Positions 18,601 to 27,447 are shown, counted from the stretch's first letter. The stretch: DNA of 64,000 nt from Marinobacter denitrificans (GCF_008795955.1 NZ_VMHN01000002.1:744001-808000), one strand, 5' to 3'. The notes: a model not told the origin generated them from the sequence alone. Made by a program: numbers and translations.

Positions 18601-20755
18601 TCGAAGGTTGTTGGTGCGGAGAAAGGCCTTGGATCCAGTCCAGGTAAAGACTCTCATTCTGTTGGTTCAGCTTCAGAGAACCTTCGATTGCGTCAATCGC
18701 AAGCTGCGATGACTTCGCAAGATAAGCTGCAATCCACCTGAGTTTGAGCGGGTGGGACTGGAGCATTAGCACACGGTTGCCATCAAAGCCCTGAACGCAG
18801 CCTGCGTTTAGAAACTCAATCATGCCGTCTGGGGCATCACCCTCTGGCACAAATGATTTGCGGGCATCGGCAAGAATAGCAGACCATTCGTCAAACACGT
18901 CATTCATTAGTTCCGACGAAAGACCGTCCTTTTCAGCCTCAGCTCTGAACCTCGAACTTACCGCCACCAGCCGGTCGATTACAGGATGCTTCAATACTTC
19001 CGTCCTGATCGGTCGCGCCGTTCCGTTCTGAAAAGGTAACAGACGATGTGCCACTTCCATAACCCACGCTTCTCCCGTCCGGTTTGACGGAGCATGAAGT
19101 TCAGCGGTCACATCACCCCTGTCTTCTCCACAGACAGAAATCCAGAATAGCGCAAGATAAGGAAGATCTTCAGGTAGCCACTCAATGGCCACTTCGCTAT
19201 CGAGCTCCTTTCCATCTCTCGCGTCGACCAGAACGAACTCGAGAGAAATGGGAAGCCAGGATATTCCCTCATCTTCTTCCAATGAACTGGTGTCGGGAAC
19301 CTCGACTTCGGGATCAATTTCCTCCTTGAGAGGAGGAACCGGGACCTGTTTAGTCAGGCGATCATCGACATCCAAGAAGACGGAACCCAGCCCATCAGCC
19401 AAGGAACTGCATATCTGAACCAATGATCTCCCATAGAGAAATGCAAACAGGCCAAGGGTCGGCGCATGCTGATCAGAGGTACTGCCTCCCGCACGCAGCT
19501 CAATCCTAAACTCGCCTTCCTCGAAATCGTTGCGCGCCCTAAAGTCTGTCACCACCTGCGAAAGTTTGACCAGTGGGTTCTGAACTCGCTCTACAGCCGG
19601 CGAAGCAAGTTTTTCAACCATGCGTAGCGTCTGTTTCGAAAGAACATCCTTCAATGGCAATGCACTTGAATCGGCAGGCTCACTTTCAAGGAACTTCCGG
19701 GCGTCTTCTGCTGACCGGTTATTCAACCCGGTCTCCACAGCAAGCTCATTGAACTCTAGCCTCCTCCCAGGCGTAATATCGACAATTTCCTCTGCCACTC
19801 TTTGACCGAGAGGTAGACCCTTAACATCTTTGTTGAAAACTTGCTCGAAGATCCTGTATGGAATCCGCTCCCTCTTTTTACGGGATGGACCGAGACAGTA
19901 CTCAGAGCATTCCTCACGCCAGAAGGCTTGCGTGGCGGAGTCATATTGCTCTTCGCTTTCGTCCACAAACTTAGTTCGACTGCAATCTTTCGCAGTTTTT
20001 TCCGCGTCAAGATCCAATGAGGGCGAGGCTGCCAATTCAGATCTTAAAAGGTTCAGAGAAAGGCGGCGAGCCACACGACCGGTACTCTGACGCCATTGTT
20101 CATCCGGGAACATGTCTAGATTCACGAGGCATCTTCCGACTAATGCGTTCGTCTCTTCAGGTGAATAGATACCAGGGCCTGAAACCACTTCCTCGGCTGC
20201 AGCGAGAACAAACCCCGCAAACTTCCTCACGGGGAGAGTCATGCCCGCCATGCGGAGTTCTCGAAGAACCTCTACAAGTCGATTCCGGAGAAGTTCATTG
20301 CCTTCAGGGTTGGAAGAGCCAGCGTAACGGAGAGCCTGCCTGACCATTTCCTCGGGGACCAAGAACTCCCCATCCTCATCGAACGTACCGTCCAGGAAGT
20401 TCACATCTCTCAGCGTAAAGAGATTTTTGAGCCCCTGCTCATCGCTTTCCACTTTTGTCTCAATGTAGACGAGCCCGTGTTCATTGTTGTTACGGTAGTA
20501 CGTGATGGAGTGTTCAGGGTCAGCCTTGAACTCTTGTGGAAACTCCTCATGGGAGTCGCTGGCGACCAAAAGCCTGACGCGCTCCAGGCCCCTCTCAGCG
20601 CTGCGAAGCTGCCACACACGCAGGAACTCCAACGCCTCACTTCTCATAAGGTTCTTCAATCTGAACGAGTTGCGATCAGAACCATCATTCGAGGAGAAGC
20701 TACGAGCAACAATCTCGAAGGCCGTGCCGGCAATAATCTTTTCAATTTCACTCAT
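15620..20755 (-). CDS. DptH-like giant protein with C-terminal FtsK/HerA motor
   Basis: A 1711-residue protein. The last 210 residues are a complete FtsK-type ATPase: Walker A GGTTGSGKS at 1504-1512, Walker B WVIVLDEYADL at about 1602-1612, an arginine-finger/sensor stretch RAAGIHVIIATQKPD, and the NLRSNLPAQLALRV and GKGDAFF segments. The preceding 1,450 residues are unrecognised; they include a central acidic, proline-rich linker near residues 1290-1360. Length, position as third gene after a P-loop ATPase and a CxC protein, and the terminal motor match DptH of Dnd-linked restriction. It would act as a DNA-pumping or remodelling motor. No classical nuclease motif was spotted by eye. The ribosome binding site at 20755 is weak. 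Confidence 0.7.
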   Translation of the reverse strand: MSEIEKIIAGTAFEIVARSFSSNDGSDRNSFRLKNLMRSEALEFLRVWQLRSAERGLERVRLLVASDSHEEFPQEFKADPEHSITYYRNNNEHGLVYIETKVESDEQGLKNLFTLRDVNFLDGTFDEDGEFLVPEEMVRQALRYAGSSNPEGNELLRNRLVEVLRELRMAGMTLPVRKFAGFVLAAAEEVVSGPGIYSPEETNALVGRCLVNLDMFPDEQWRQSTGRVARRLSLNLLRSELAASPSLDLDAEKTAKDCSRTKFVDESEEQYDSATQAFWREECSEYCLGPSRKKRERIPYRIFEQVFNKDVKGLPLGQRVAEEIVDITPGRRLEFNELAVETGLNNRSAEDARKFLESEPADSSALPLKDVLSKQTLRMVEKLASPAVERVQNPLVKLSQVVTDFRARNDFEEGEFRIELRAGGSTSDQHAPTLGLFAFLYGRSLVQICSSLADGLGSVFLDVDDRLTKQVPVPPLKEEIDPEVEVPDTSSLEEDEGISWLPISLEFVLVDARDGKELDSEVAIEWLPEDLPYLALFWISVCGEDRGDVTAELHAPSNRTGEAWVMEVAHRLLPFQNGTARPIRTEVLKHPVIDRLVAVSSRFRAEAEKDGLSSELMNDVFDEWSAILADARKSFVPEGDAPDGMIEFLNAGCVQGFDGNRVLMLQSHPLKLRWIAAYLAKSSQLAIDAIEGSLKLNQQNESLYLDWIQGLSPHQQPSIHTAEKGDLLFAAGERGWTENFHRAASSGGTASGDRIHASLVAEIVRQITAYLHAHPYKADGLTVLVVTGGASALPADIVQGVRKGEFKHLAMTIELVAPKDCWDDAARKFELVDTDNRLAGQGALFPPVQLNLHDLEKVKQDADAALGSLVCDLAIVPQFLDDNISTDAKTEDETASLGKFDPLLDDPTYIASGAGSSALWVSLRPKMPDTALSDWSTLAVRHERRNPVAADRPEATDFIDIRINFHNTARFFGVLHKRSHWVITVERHITRKQIESLETRPEVLSLRDGVGPGGLFTLIVSSNAGKQFVIDRLTRKLKRIATSIGREEMAEKQAQQLAQKIYDEARQISPRLTLDALGISRVTEEILGLSVARQVADHNMPTSVGDDGLIAWISLDEHPEWFTSANSMRADMIRLAVSLRDDGLSVDLLVLESKLRRSGYDAHGAEQVRKTLQMFDAVFPQDGEQDPMDGELWRDTILSAVDTVSEDAVFIPPEVRSDQTQQRSRVSEEIRSRFREGDFASVRVAGLYSICEYSHPRDATIEAYDADPRVQIIQTGGSALLDRPADPHFSKLVGHLGKPQPASEDVKMPPPPPEQEEEGKNADEVLASPGSRSEEDAREAGVSECEPVHAEEEISVSGSRGHLGKSELDRRYQIILDTFGQYGISVGKTAPGVEHAIEGPASILFRVRPGKGVPPSKLTAQHDALKLALELDASQDMRFDIDKGYVTIDVPKTDEDRYFIVASDLWSRWGRPAFGLKVPLGEDRFGNVVEVDFTSSNSPHLLIGGTTGSGKSEALNTILSGITEHYSPEEVRLQLIDPKGTELEHLSESQHLDGEIGWDEEDAIEILARAVEEMQARYAIFKNCKVRSLGDYNAQVSEGERIARWVIVLDEYADLTSEPEAKKTIEGHLKRLAQKARAAGIHVIIATQKPDASVISTNLRSNLPAQLALRVKSATESRVIMDDPGAESLTGKGDAFFKESGVLTRVQCAKI

Positions 20756-20767
20756 TTCAAGATCCGG

Positions 20768-22063
20768 TTAGGAGGCCGCTACTGGGCTAACCATTCGCGT
20801 GGCGTCGGAGTATTGGGTAACCAGTCCGGCGGCGATCATCTGAAGCGCCAGTTGCGCCTCATTCTCTTCAAAGAGACTCGCGTCGATTGAATTAACAAGA
20901 CCCGATGCCTCCGCAGCACCGCGGCCGACCGCGATGCCGAGACGGCCATATAGCACGTCTGTCACGAACCGCTCGTACGGCATCTCTGACCCCGTCGGAA
21001 TGGTCGCCAATACAATCATCTCCAAAGCATCGACAGATAGTGTGAAATGCTTACGCCCTCGCCATGCATTGAGGAAGCCGTTCGCCGCAGCTGTAGCCCA
21101 GAAAAAACTTCGAATCTTGTTGCGCTGAGCATTCGCAACATTCGGCTCAGCTTTGACGACCGCGCTGACAATGTTGCCGAGAGTATCCTGAAGGCAACGC
21201 TGAGATACGCGACGCAGCTGTGGACTGCCGGCACCGCAGTCACAGATGATGGGACTTTCCTCTATGGAAAGGTTTTGTCTAGCGCGCCTGTTCTGCATCA
21301 GGACAAGCCAGAGCCCTGTCCAGCCCATAACCGCCCGTATCTTGGCAACAGAAGTCGCGCCCTCCTGTTCTAGAATATTCAGGATACCGTTGCGGTAAAT
21401 ATCTTCAAATTCGTCGATGTTCGCACGCGTGGTCTTTTCGATGTCATCAGGGACTAGGTGTTCGTCTCTTTTGCTCTGCTGGTTGATGAACCCAGCGAGG
21501 ATTTCAAGCGGACTCTCAAGCGTTGCCGAGTAAAGTTGCTTGAATCCTTCTCTAATACGCTGAAGGCGCGGTGTATCTTGATCAGACCTTAAAATCTTGA
21601 AAGCGAGAGCACCTCCGCCGCGGAGATAGAGGCGCTCAAGCCTAATGCTTCCGTATCGCTCCCGGGCGTCCCAATGGATAAGCGACGGTGTATAAGGGAA
21701 GAAGTGTGCCCTTGACCATTTCGGTTCCTTCGTGCCACTGGGGATTTCCAGTTGCAGGCACCGAAGAAGTTCCCGCAAAGTCTCTTCTGCAGCAACATCG
21801 TCTAGAAGCACGTCGTGCCGTCGCGAGTCCTGCTTAAAACTGCTATCCCAAACGAGTCTTCTGCCGAAATCGTGGGATCGACGCTTTATCTTCACGACAT
21901 CTCCGACAGGGAGAAGATCTTCTCCTTCACCGCAGTAGATAAAATTCAACAATTCCAGACCCGGGTAGTGTCCAGCGGCATCGAAATCGAGAACGCCGCC
22001 GAACAGTTCACGAGAAACCTCGGGGCCTTTTTTTGGGACTTTCTCGACCGTTTCATTCTGCAT
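20768..22063 (-). CDS. DptG-like protein of a restriction operon
   Basis: A 431-residue protein with no recognised enzymatic domain. Visible marks are an N-terminal helical segment, a long helical middle (about 160-260), a cysteine cluster IICDCGAG (Cys274 and Cys276) with Cys290 close by, and a winged-helix-like C-terminus. The size and middle position fit DptG, whose molecular role is unclear. The frame can start at 22117-22120, overlapping the upstream gene; ATG 22063 is preferred because GGGAGA lies 11 bases ahead of it and just after the upstream stop. The gap to the DptH-like gene is 12 bases. Confidence 0.55.
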   Translation of the reverse strand: MQNETVEKVPKKGPEVSRELFGGVLDFDAAGHYPGLELLNFIYCGEGEDLLPVGDVVKIKRRSHDFGRRLVWDSSFKQDSRRHDVLLDDVAAEETLRELLRCLQLEIPSGTKEPKWSRAHFFPYTPSLIHWDARERYGSIRLERLYLRGGGALAFKILRSDQDTPRLQRIREGFKQLYSATLESPLEILAGFINQQSKRDEHLVPDDIEKTTRANIDEFEDIYRNGILNILEQEGATSVAKIRAVMGWTGLWLVLMQNRRARQNLSIEESPIICDCGAGSPQLRRVSQRCLQDTLGNIVSAVVKAEPNVANAQRNKIRSFFWATAAANGFLNAWRGRKHFTLSVDALEMIVLATIPTGSEMPYERFVTDVLYGRLGIAVGRGAAEASGLVNSIDASLFEENEAQLALQMIAAGLVTQYSDATRMVSPVAAS

Positions 22064-22082
22064 ATTGAAGTCTATCTCCCGC

Positions 22083-23936
22083 TCAGGCACCGGCACCAAC
22101 CTGGATGGTGCTGCCATCAATTGAGATGGTCTGAGATCGACCGTCTCGTATCAAATTAATCTGGTCTGAGCTTGCTTGAGCTGACTGCGCAATGCGACCG
22201 AGAAAGCTTGCAACGCGCCGGATGTCATGCTCATAGAATTTCGTCGGTACATGGCCCGCCGCGGCTCTTAATATGCAATCGAAAGTCATCAAATCGAGGA
22301 GAAGATCATGAGGGTTGTGTTGTTGATCAACAATCCGCAAGACCACATGACGGTCGATCCAGTCGACACTCAGCTTTACATGATAAGGAAACTCATCACT
22401 CTTCCCCCATTTCTCGGAAAGCCTCAGGAGGTCTACGTTTGCCGGCCTGACTCTAGCGGCGAGTATTGCCGTTCCCGACATGGAACGTCCGAAAGCGGGA
22501 TCAACGAGATGGAGGGTAGGCGTTTGCTCTGAGAACTGAAGCCCCTGAATATGGTGTAAACCCGCAATTACGCTCTTCTTCAGAAGAGTGCGTTTGGGAA
22601 CATCCAAATGGCCATCGATAATGCCAAGATAATCGGCACCATAGGGGAAACCAAGATGCACCATATCGGGAATGTGACCACCGATACCGTCTACGTAGGC
22701 CCGACGCCTAAGCGCCCTCACTACCCGCATGACGTTCTCTGCTTCATCCGCTCTTTGCTGCTTGTTGCGGGGGTCTCCGATAATCTCGTCAATTCCGTCA
22801 GCAGCATCGATTAGGTCTTCATCAGACGTCGAGGGTGCGGGAAACTGAAGATCCAGCTGGCCGTAACCGAAGATTTCTTGTTGATTAACAATGCACTCGT
22901 CGATCTCCCGAATCGCCCGCCGACCCGGGTCTAGTTTCGGAAGTTGCTGCATGAGAGGCAAGCGCTTCAGTTGCTCTTTCGACAATGTATCCGGCGTTTC
23001 AAAGGCGAGATTGTAGAATGCGTAAGCCTGTTGCCAGCCCTTCTTTCGGCGACGCCTCATTTTGTGGACATCCGCGCACTTCAGGCCGCCTGTTAGTAGG
23101 TAGGCGAAAGCCATCAGCATGTCTCGGATGGTTATGACGTAACCTATCCGCTCAAGCGTCGCGAACAGGAGACGCATCTTTGCCTTTCTAATTGCGGCCG
23201 CTTCGAGGTCAACGCGTTCAGATAGCATTTCCCTGTTTCGGTTGATTGGACATGCCGCTCGGGAGTCGCAATCGTTGCAGCTCCGCCACCTGGTACCCGA
23301 TGTCCAGTCACGAAGTGCACGGTCTCCTAAGGACTCGCCGTCCGTACCGGCAGCAATGGACTGATGATTGAGGTTTACAATATGGATGCGACCATCACTG
23401 CTTGCTCTTCCATCATCAAAGCAAGACACGAAGCTTTTCAGTAACTCTGCACAATACGGTCCGGCATTACTTGAGGCCAAAACGGCACGAAGTCGTCCTT
23501 CATTCGCGCAGATTATGGTAACTGCATCGTCACTATTGGAAGCCTCGACTAATCCTGCAGCGATCTCCGGTGCAAACTCGGAGAAGTCTTTGAAGATGCG
23601 CAACGCTCTCTCGGGTTTCGCACCTTCTTTGCCCCGAATGACCTGATTGCCGTCGCAAGCTTCATTGATCAGTTTTCTAGCGCCTTCCTCCTCATAGCCG
23701 AGGAAGCTCTCTATAACTCTACGACATAAATGTGTTTTCCCATGGCCCGCGTCACCAGTCAGGACAATGACATGTGCCCCTGAATTCGCAGCGTCCAGAA
23801 CATAGTTAAAAGCGACCGTGTCGAGATTGAGAGAATCGCTGGCAACCTGGTATTCCTCATAGATCTGGTCGTGTGAGGGATCAAACGGTAAAAACCGTGC
23901 CATTCGATCTACATGAGGGTTCTTGTTCTCTGACAA
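22083..23936 (-). CDS. DptF-like P-loop ATPase of a restriction operon
   Basis: A 617-residue protein with a Walker A motif GDAGHGKTH at residues 61-69, an NTPase core up to about residue 200 (TIICANEGRL at 139-149), and a cysteine cluster C220-x2-C223-x5-C229 followed by PINRN that probably binds zinc. The remainder is helical with a basic patch near residue 305 (KMRRRRKKG). The layout and first position in the operon match DptF, the ATPase of Dnd-dependent restriction. It likely senses or couples DNA state to the FtsK-like partner. It is the first gene of the operon; the 620-base region upstream should hold its promoter. Confidence 0.65.
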   Translation of the reverse strand: MSENKNPHVDRMARFLPFDPSHDQIYEEYQVASDSLNLDTVAFNYVLDAANSGAHVIVLTGDAGHGKTHLCRRVIESFLGYEEEGARKLINEACDGNQVIRGKEGAKPERALRIFKDFSEFAPEIAAGLVEASNSDDAVTIICANEGRLRAVLASSNAGPYCAELLKSFVSCFDDGRASSDGRIHIVNLNHQSIAAGTDGESLGDRALRDWTSGTRWRSCNDCDSRAACPINRNREMLSERVDLEAAAIRKAKMRLLFATLERIGYVITIRDMLMAFAYLLTGGLKCADVHKMRRRRKKGWQQAYAFYNLAFETPDTLSKEQLKRLPLMQQLPKLDPGRRAIREIDECIVNQQEIFGYGQLDLQFPAPSTSDEDLIDAADGIDEIIGDPRNKQQRADEAENVMRVVRALRRRAYVDGIGGHIPDMVHLGFPYGADYLGIIDGHLDVPKRTLLKKSVIAGLHHIQGLQFSEQTPTLHLVDPAFGRSMSGTAILAARVRPANVDLLRLSEKWGKSDEFPYHVKLSVDWIDRHVVLRIVDQQHNPHDLLLDLMTFDCILRAAAGHVPTKFYEHDIRRVASFLGRIAQSAQASSDQINLIRDGRSQTISIDGSTIQVGAGA

Positions 23937-24557
23937 TTTACTGCTCCGACATGTCGTCTGGATTCTCTGCGCTCAAAAGCACCATTTCTGATGCAAGAGT
24001 ATGTACAAAGAAATAGCGTTTCAAAAACTTATGTAAACACCCAGGACACTATTTTGCAACGAGGCTTCGACAAATTTGGCGAACAACCGCAGCTTCCGAG
24101 ATTGGAAAATGCACATTTTGTTAGCCATTTTCATATGAACATCTAACTCGGTCTAACGTTGGGGCCTCTCTTCTGTCTCCATGGCCTGCTATTGTGGTGC
24201 ATTTGCAACTACCTCTCCCGGGTGTATCGAGTCCCAGATCTCACTGGAAATGAGTCTTGCTAGAGAGTTGGGGCAGCGCCAGTTTTGGGTGAACCGGATT
24301 CAAACCAGCCGACAGCGTTTTAATGAAAGTCTTCCGAAATCGAGACACTTTTCGGCACATGAAGAGGTAGCTAACAGCCGTATTCGACATCAAGAATTTC
24401 TCTACATTAGGTTAGCAGAGGGCTGCTCCTTCAACGCCAGAATATGCCTCGGCACCACCGCCAGATCAACCGGCTTTCCCGGATGGCCGATAAACAGCAT
24501 TATCTGATAGCGACTGGCTGTGTCGAACAGAAACAGCAGGAGGGTTCGCTTCGAAGG
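23937..24557 (-). other. 620-base AT-richer gap between the island and the formate dehydrogenase operon
   Basis: No convincing gene. Base composition is visibly more AT-rich than the core genes on the right. It should contain the promoter of the DptF-like operon: on the minus strand there is a TTGCAA hexamer with TTACAT 17 bases downstream, near 24030-24060, but the match is weak. A plus-strand reading frame at 24181-24507 has no ribosome binding site, no family resemblance and an amino-acid mix like noise. The part nearest the formate dehydrogenase gene carries an open minus-strand fragment listed separately. No direct repeats, tRNA end or inverted terminal repeat was recognised that would explain island insertion. 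Confidence 0.5.
24402..24557 (-). pseudogene. Possible decayed gene tail downstream of the formate dehydrogenase alpha gene
   Basis: Immediately after the fdsA-like stop, in the same frame, 51 codons are open up to TAG at 24402. The peptide looks protein-like: a hydrophobic stretch LLLFLF, then IMLFIGHPGKPVDLAVV and a basic/helical end. Base composition and codon use resemble the core genes rather than the AT-rich island. It has no start codon at its beginning; an internal ATG at 24500 would give 32 residues. The best reading is the surviving 3' end of a core gene whose front was lost when the island arrived, but a chance open stretch is possible. Confidence 0.25.
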
Positions 24558-27437
24558 CTACACCTGACTCAACCGACACGCAGCATACTTGAACTCCGGA
24601 ATCTTCCCATAAGGATCCAGCGCCGGGTTGGTGAGCAGATTGGCAGCCGCCTCCGCAAAGGCAAAGGGTATGAACACCATGCCCTCGGGCATAGTCTGGT
24701 CTACACGCGCCGTCAGGGTGATACTGCCGCGCCGGGTGGCCACGTGGATGGCCTCACCGGATGGCACGCCGAGGCGAGCCAGCTCTGCGGGTGCCAGATA
24801 GACCGCCGCTTCGGGCTCACGCTCATCCAGTACCCGGCTGCGACGTGTCATGGCGCCGGTGTGCCAGTGCTCGAGCAGTCGCCCGGTGGTTAATACGATG
24901 GGATAGGCCTCATCCACCGGTTCGTCTGGCGGCAGCGGCCGGGTCGGCGAGAGTTTGGCCCTGCCCCCGGCGCGAGGGAAGGCATCAGAGAAGACAACAT
25001 CCTGCCCGGGCTCATCGTCGGCAGGACATGGATAGGTTACCGAACCTTCCCGTTCCAGGCGGGACCAGGAGATATGGTCGAGGGAGTGCATACCCTGTTT
25101 CATTTCGGCGAATACCTGCTCGGGGCCGTCGTAGTCCCACCCCAGCCCGAAACGCCGGGCCATTTCCTGAATAATCCACCAGTCGGGCTTTGCCTGCCCC
25201 GGCGGCGCCAGCGCGGCGCGGCCCATTTGAACCTGCCGGTTGGTGTTGGTGACGGTGCCTGACTTCTCGGACCAGGCAGTGGCCGGCAGGATCACATCAG
25301 CAAACTGGGCGGTCTCCGTGACGAACAGGTCCTGCACCACCAGGTGCTCAAGGGTGCCAAGTGCAGCGCGGGCGTGGGTCAGGTCTGGGTCGGACATCGC
25401 CGGGTTTTCGCCGAGGATGTACATGCCCTTGATGGTCCCGGCCGTGATGGCGTCCATAATCTCCACAACCGTGAGCCCCGGCTCGGGGTCCAGTTTGGTA
25501 TCCCAGAGTTCTTCGAAGGCGGCACGCAGCTGGGCGTCCCCTACCGGCTGGTAGTCGGGCAATACCATGGGAATCAGGCCGGCATCCGAGGCACCCTGGA
25601 CGTTGTTCTGGCCACGCAGGGGATGCAGGCCAGTGCCGGGCCGGCCGGTATGGCCGCAGGTCAGGGCCATGGAGATCAGGCAGCGGGCATTGTCGGTTCC
25701 ATGTACGTGCTGGGAAATGCCCATGCCCCAGAAGATCATCGCTCTTTCGGCGCCGGCATAGGCCCGCGCCACTTCGCGGATGGTGTCTGGTTCAACGCCG
25801 CAGGCGGGGCTCATGGCCTCAGGAGTCATATCCGCGACACTTGTTGCCAGCGCCTCGAAGCCTTCGGTGTGGGAATCAATGTAGGCCTGATCGTAGAGCC
25901 CTTCGCTGATGATCACATTGAGCATGGCGTTGAAGAGCGACACGTCGCCCCCCGGCGAAAAACGCAGGCTGCGCCAAGCATAAGAATCCAGCGCCTGGCC
26001 CCGGGGGTCGATGATGATCAGTTTGGTGCCATTTCGGGCCGCCTGCTTGAAGTAGGTGGCGGCCACCGGATGATTCACGGCGGGGTTGCAGCCGGTGAGG
26101 ATCACCACATCCGACTGGAGCGCCTGCATGAAGGAGGCGGTCACTGCGCCCGAGCCCAGGCATTCCATCAGTGCCGCCACGGAACTGGCGTGGCAGAGCC
26201 GCGTGCAGTGGTCAACGTGGTTGGAGCCGAAACCGGTACGCACCAGTTTCTGGAACAGCCAGGCTTCTTCGTTGGAGCACTTGGCACTGCCGAAGCCGGC
26301 CAGTGCACTGGGGCCGTGCTGGCCCTTGAGCTCCGTTAATCCCGTGGCTGCCAGATCCAGTGCCTCTTCCCAGCTTGCCTCGCGAAAATGAGTCAGGGGG
26401 TTGGCCGGATCAAAGTCCGGTTCCAGGCCCTTGGGCACGCCCTCCCGGCGGATCAATGGCCGGGTCAGCCGTGCCGGGTGCGAGGGATAATCAGAACCGA
26501 AGCGGCCTTTCACGCAGAGCCGGCCCTGGTTGGAGGGCCCGTTCCTGCCTTCCACGAAGAGGATGCGCCCTTGCTGCCCGTTCTCCTCGGAGGGCTCGTC
26601 TTTCACGTGATAGGTCAGCTGGCAGCCCACTCCGCAATAGGGGCAGACGGAATCCACGGTGCGATCGGCCGCGGCGGAGTCTCCACGGCCTTCGGCATCG
26701 ATCAGGGTGGCGGGCATCAGCGCCCCGGTCGGACAGGCCTGCACGCATTCGCCGCAGGCAACGCAGGTACTGTCTCCCATGGGGTCATCAAAGTCGAAGA
26801 CCACCTTGGACGCCGCGCCACGGTGCGCCAGCCCGATCACGTCGTTGCCCTGCACCTCGCGACAGGCGCGCTCGCACAGGCCGCAGGTGATGCAGGCGTC
26901 CAGGTTGACGTTCATTGCGGAATGGGTGGCGTCATGGCCCTGGGCATGGGGAAGCGTATCGGATCTTGGTTCCACATGGTGAACGGTTGGCCCTTCCCGA
27001 TCCGATCGGGCCGGGATTCTCTGGCGCACGGCACTAGCATCGATGGCCAACTGATCCGCCGTATCCCAAAGATGGCTGGACCGGTCCGGGTTGTTTTCGC
27101 GCTCAGGCTGGTCGGCCAGCAACAGTTCCAGCACCGCTTTACGGGCTGCCTGGGCACGGCCGGAACCGGCACTGCGCACAACCATGCCGGGCGCAGCCTC
27201 GCGAATGCAGCTTGCAGCAAGCACCCGTTCACCTTCCACTTCCACCATGCAGGCGCGGCAATTGCCATCCGCCCGGTAACCCGGCGTGTCTTTATAGCAG
27301 AGGTGCGGGATGGTCTCCCCGGCGCGCTTGGCCACCTGCCACAGGGTTTCGCCGGGGTGGGCCTGAACTTCAACGTCGTCCAGTGTCAGGGTGAAGCTTG
27401 TGTTGCTGTTGCTCATGGCTATTTTTGAATGGCTCAT
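24558..27437 (-). CDS. fdsA: NAD-dependent formate dehydrogenase, molybdenum catalytic subunit
   Basis: A 959-residue FdsA-type subunit. An N-terminal 2Fe-2S ferredoxin domain (Cys in HLCYKD, NCRAC) is followed by NuoG-like cysteines, two 4Fe-4S sites (CITCGLCERAC and CVACGECVQAC), the FdhF-type 4Fe-4S motif CPYCGVGC near residue 270, and the bis-MGD molybdopterin domain. The likely molybdenum-ligand Cys is in HCTRLCHASS, at the position that carries Sec in E. coli FdhF. The C-terminal molydopterin dinucleotide-binding domain ends normally at EFKYAACRLSQV. It oxidises formate to CO2 and sends electrons to the diaphorase subunit encoded upstream, which supplies GGGAGG just ahead of this start. 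FdsC, FdsD and FdhD partners are not present in the window. Confidence 0.93.
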   Translation of the reverse strand: MSHSKIAMSNSNTSFTLTLDDVEVQAHPGETLWQVAKRAGETIPHLCYKDTPGYRADGNCRACMVEVEGERVLAASCIREAAPGMVVRSAGSGRAQAARKAVLELLLADQPERENNPDRSSHLWDTADQLAIDASAVRQRIPARSDREGPTVHHVEPRSDTLPHAQGHDATHSAMNVNLDACITCGLCERACREVQGNDVIGLAHRGAASKVVFDFDDPMGDSTCVACGECVQACPTGALMPATLIDAEGRGDSAAADRTVDSVCPYCGVGCQLTYHVKDEPSEENGQQGRILFVEGRNGPSNQGRLCVKGRFGSDYPSHPARLTRPLIRREGVPKGLEPDFDPANPLTHFREASWEEALDLAATGLTELKGQHGPSALAGFGSAKCSNEEAWLFQKLVRTGFGSNHVDHCTRLCHASSVAALMECLGSGAVTASFMQALQSDVVILTGCNPAVNHPVAATYFKQAARNGTKLIIIDPRGQALDSYAWRSLRFSPGGDVSLFNAMLNVIISEGLYDQAYIDSHTEGFEALATSVADMTPEAMSPACGVEPDTIREVARAYAGAERAMIFWGMGISQHVHGTDNARCLISMALTCGHTGRPGTGLHPLRGQNNVQGASDAGLIPMVLPDYQPVGDAQLRAAFEELWDTKLDPEPGLTVVEIMDAITAGTIKGMYILGENPAMSDPDLTHARAALGTLEHLVVQDLFVTETAQFADVILPATAWSEKSGTVTNTNRQVQMGRAALAPPGQAKPDWWIIQEMARRFGLGWDYDGPEQVFAEMKQGMHSLDHISWSRLEREGSVTYPCPADDEPGQDVVFSDAFPRAGGRAKLSPTRPLPPDEPVDEAYPIVLTTGRLLEHWHTGAMTRRSRVLDEREPEAAVYLAPAELARLGVPSGEAIHVATRRGSITLTARVDQTMPEGMVFIPFAFAEAAANLLTNPALDPYGKIPEFKYAACRLSQV

Positions 27438-27447
27438 GGCTGCCTCC

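Noticed and set aside
11663..23936. BREX, DISARM, Druantia or complete Dnd identity for the island
   Set aside because: No PglZ-like phosphatase, BrxC/L, SNF2 or PLD-type DISARM proteins, and no DndA-E sequence pattern was seen; only the DptFGH-like trio fits.
24181..24507. 108-residue plus-strand frame in the island edge gap
   Set aside because: No ribosome binding site, noise-like composition and overlap with the better minus-strand fragment.
25344..26339. 331-residue plus-strand frame opposite the formate dehydrogenase alpha gene
   Set aside because: Antisense to a well-supported subunit; rich in His and Gly as expected for a complementary frame.
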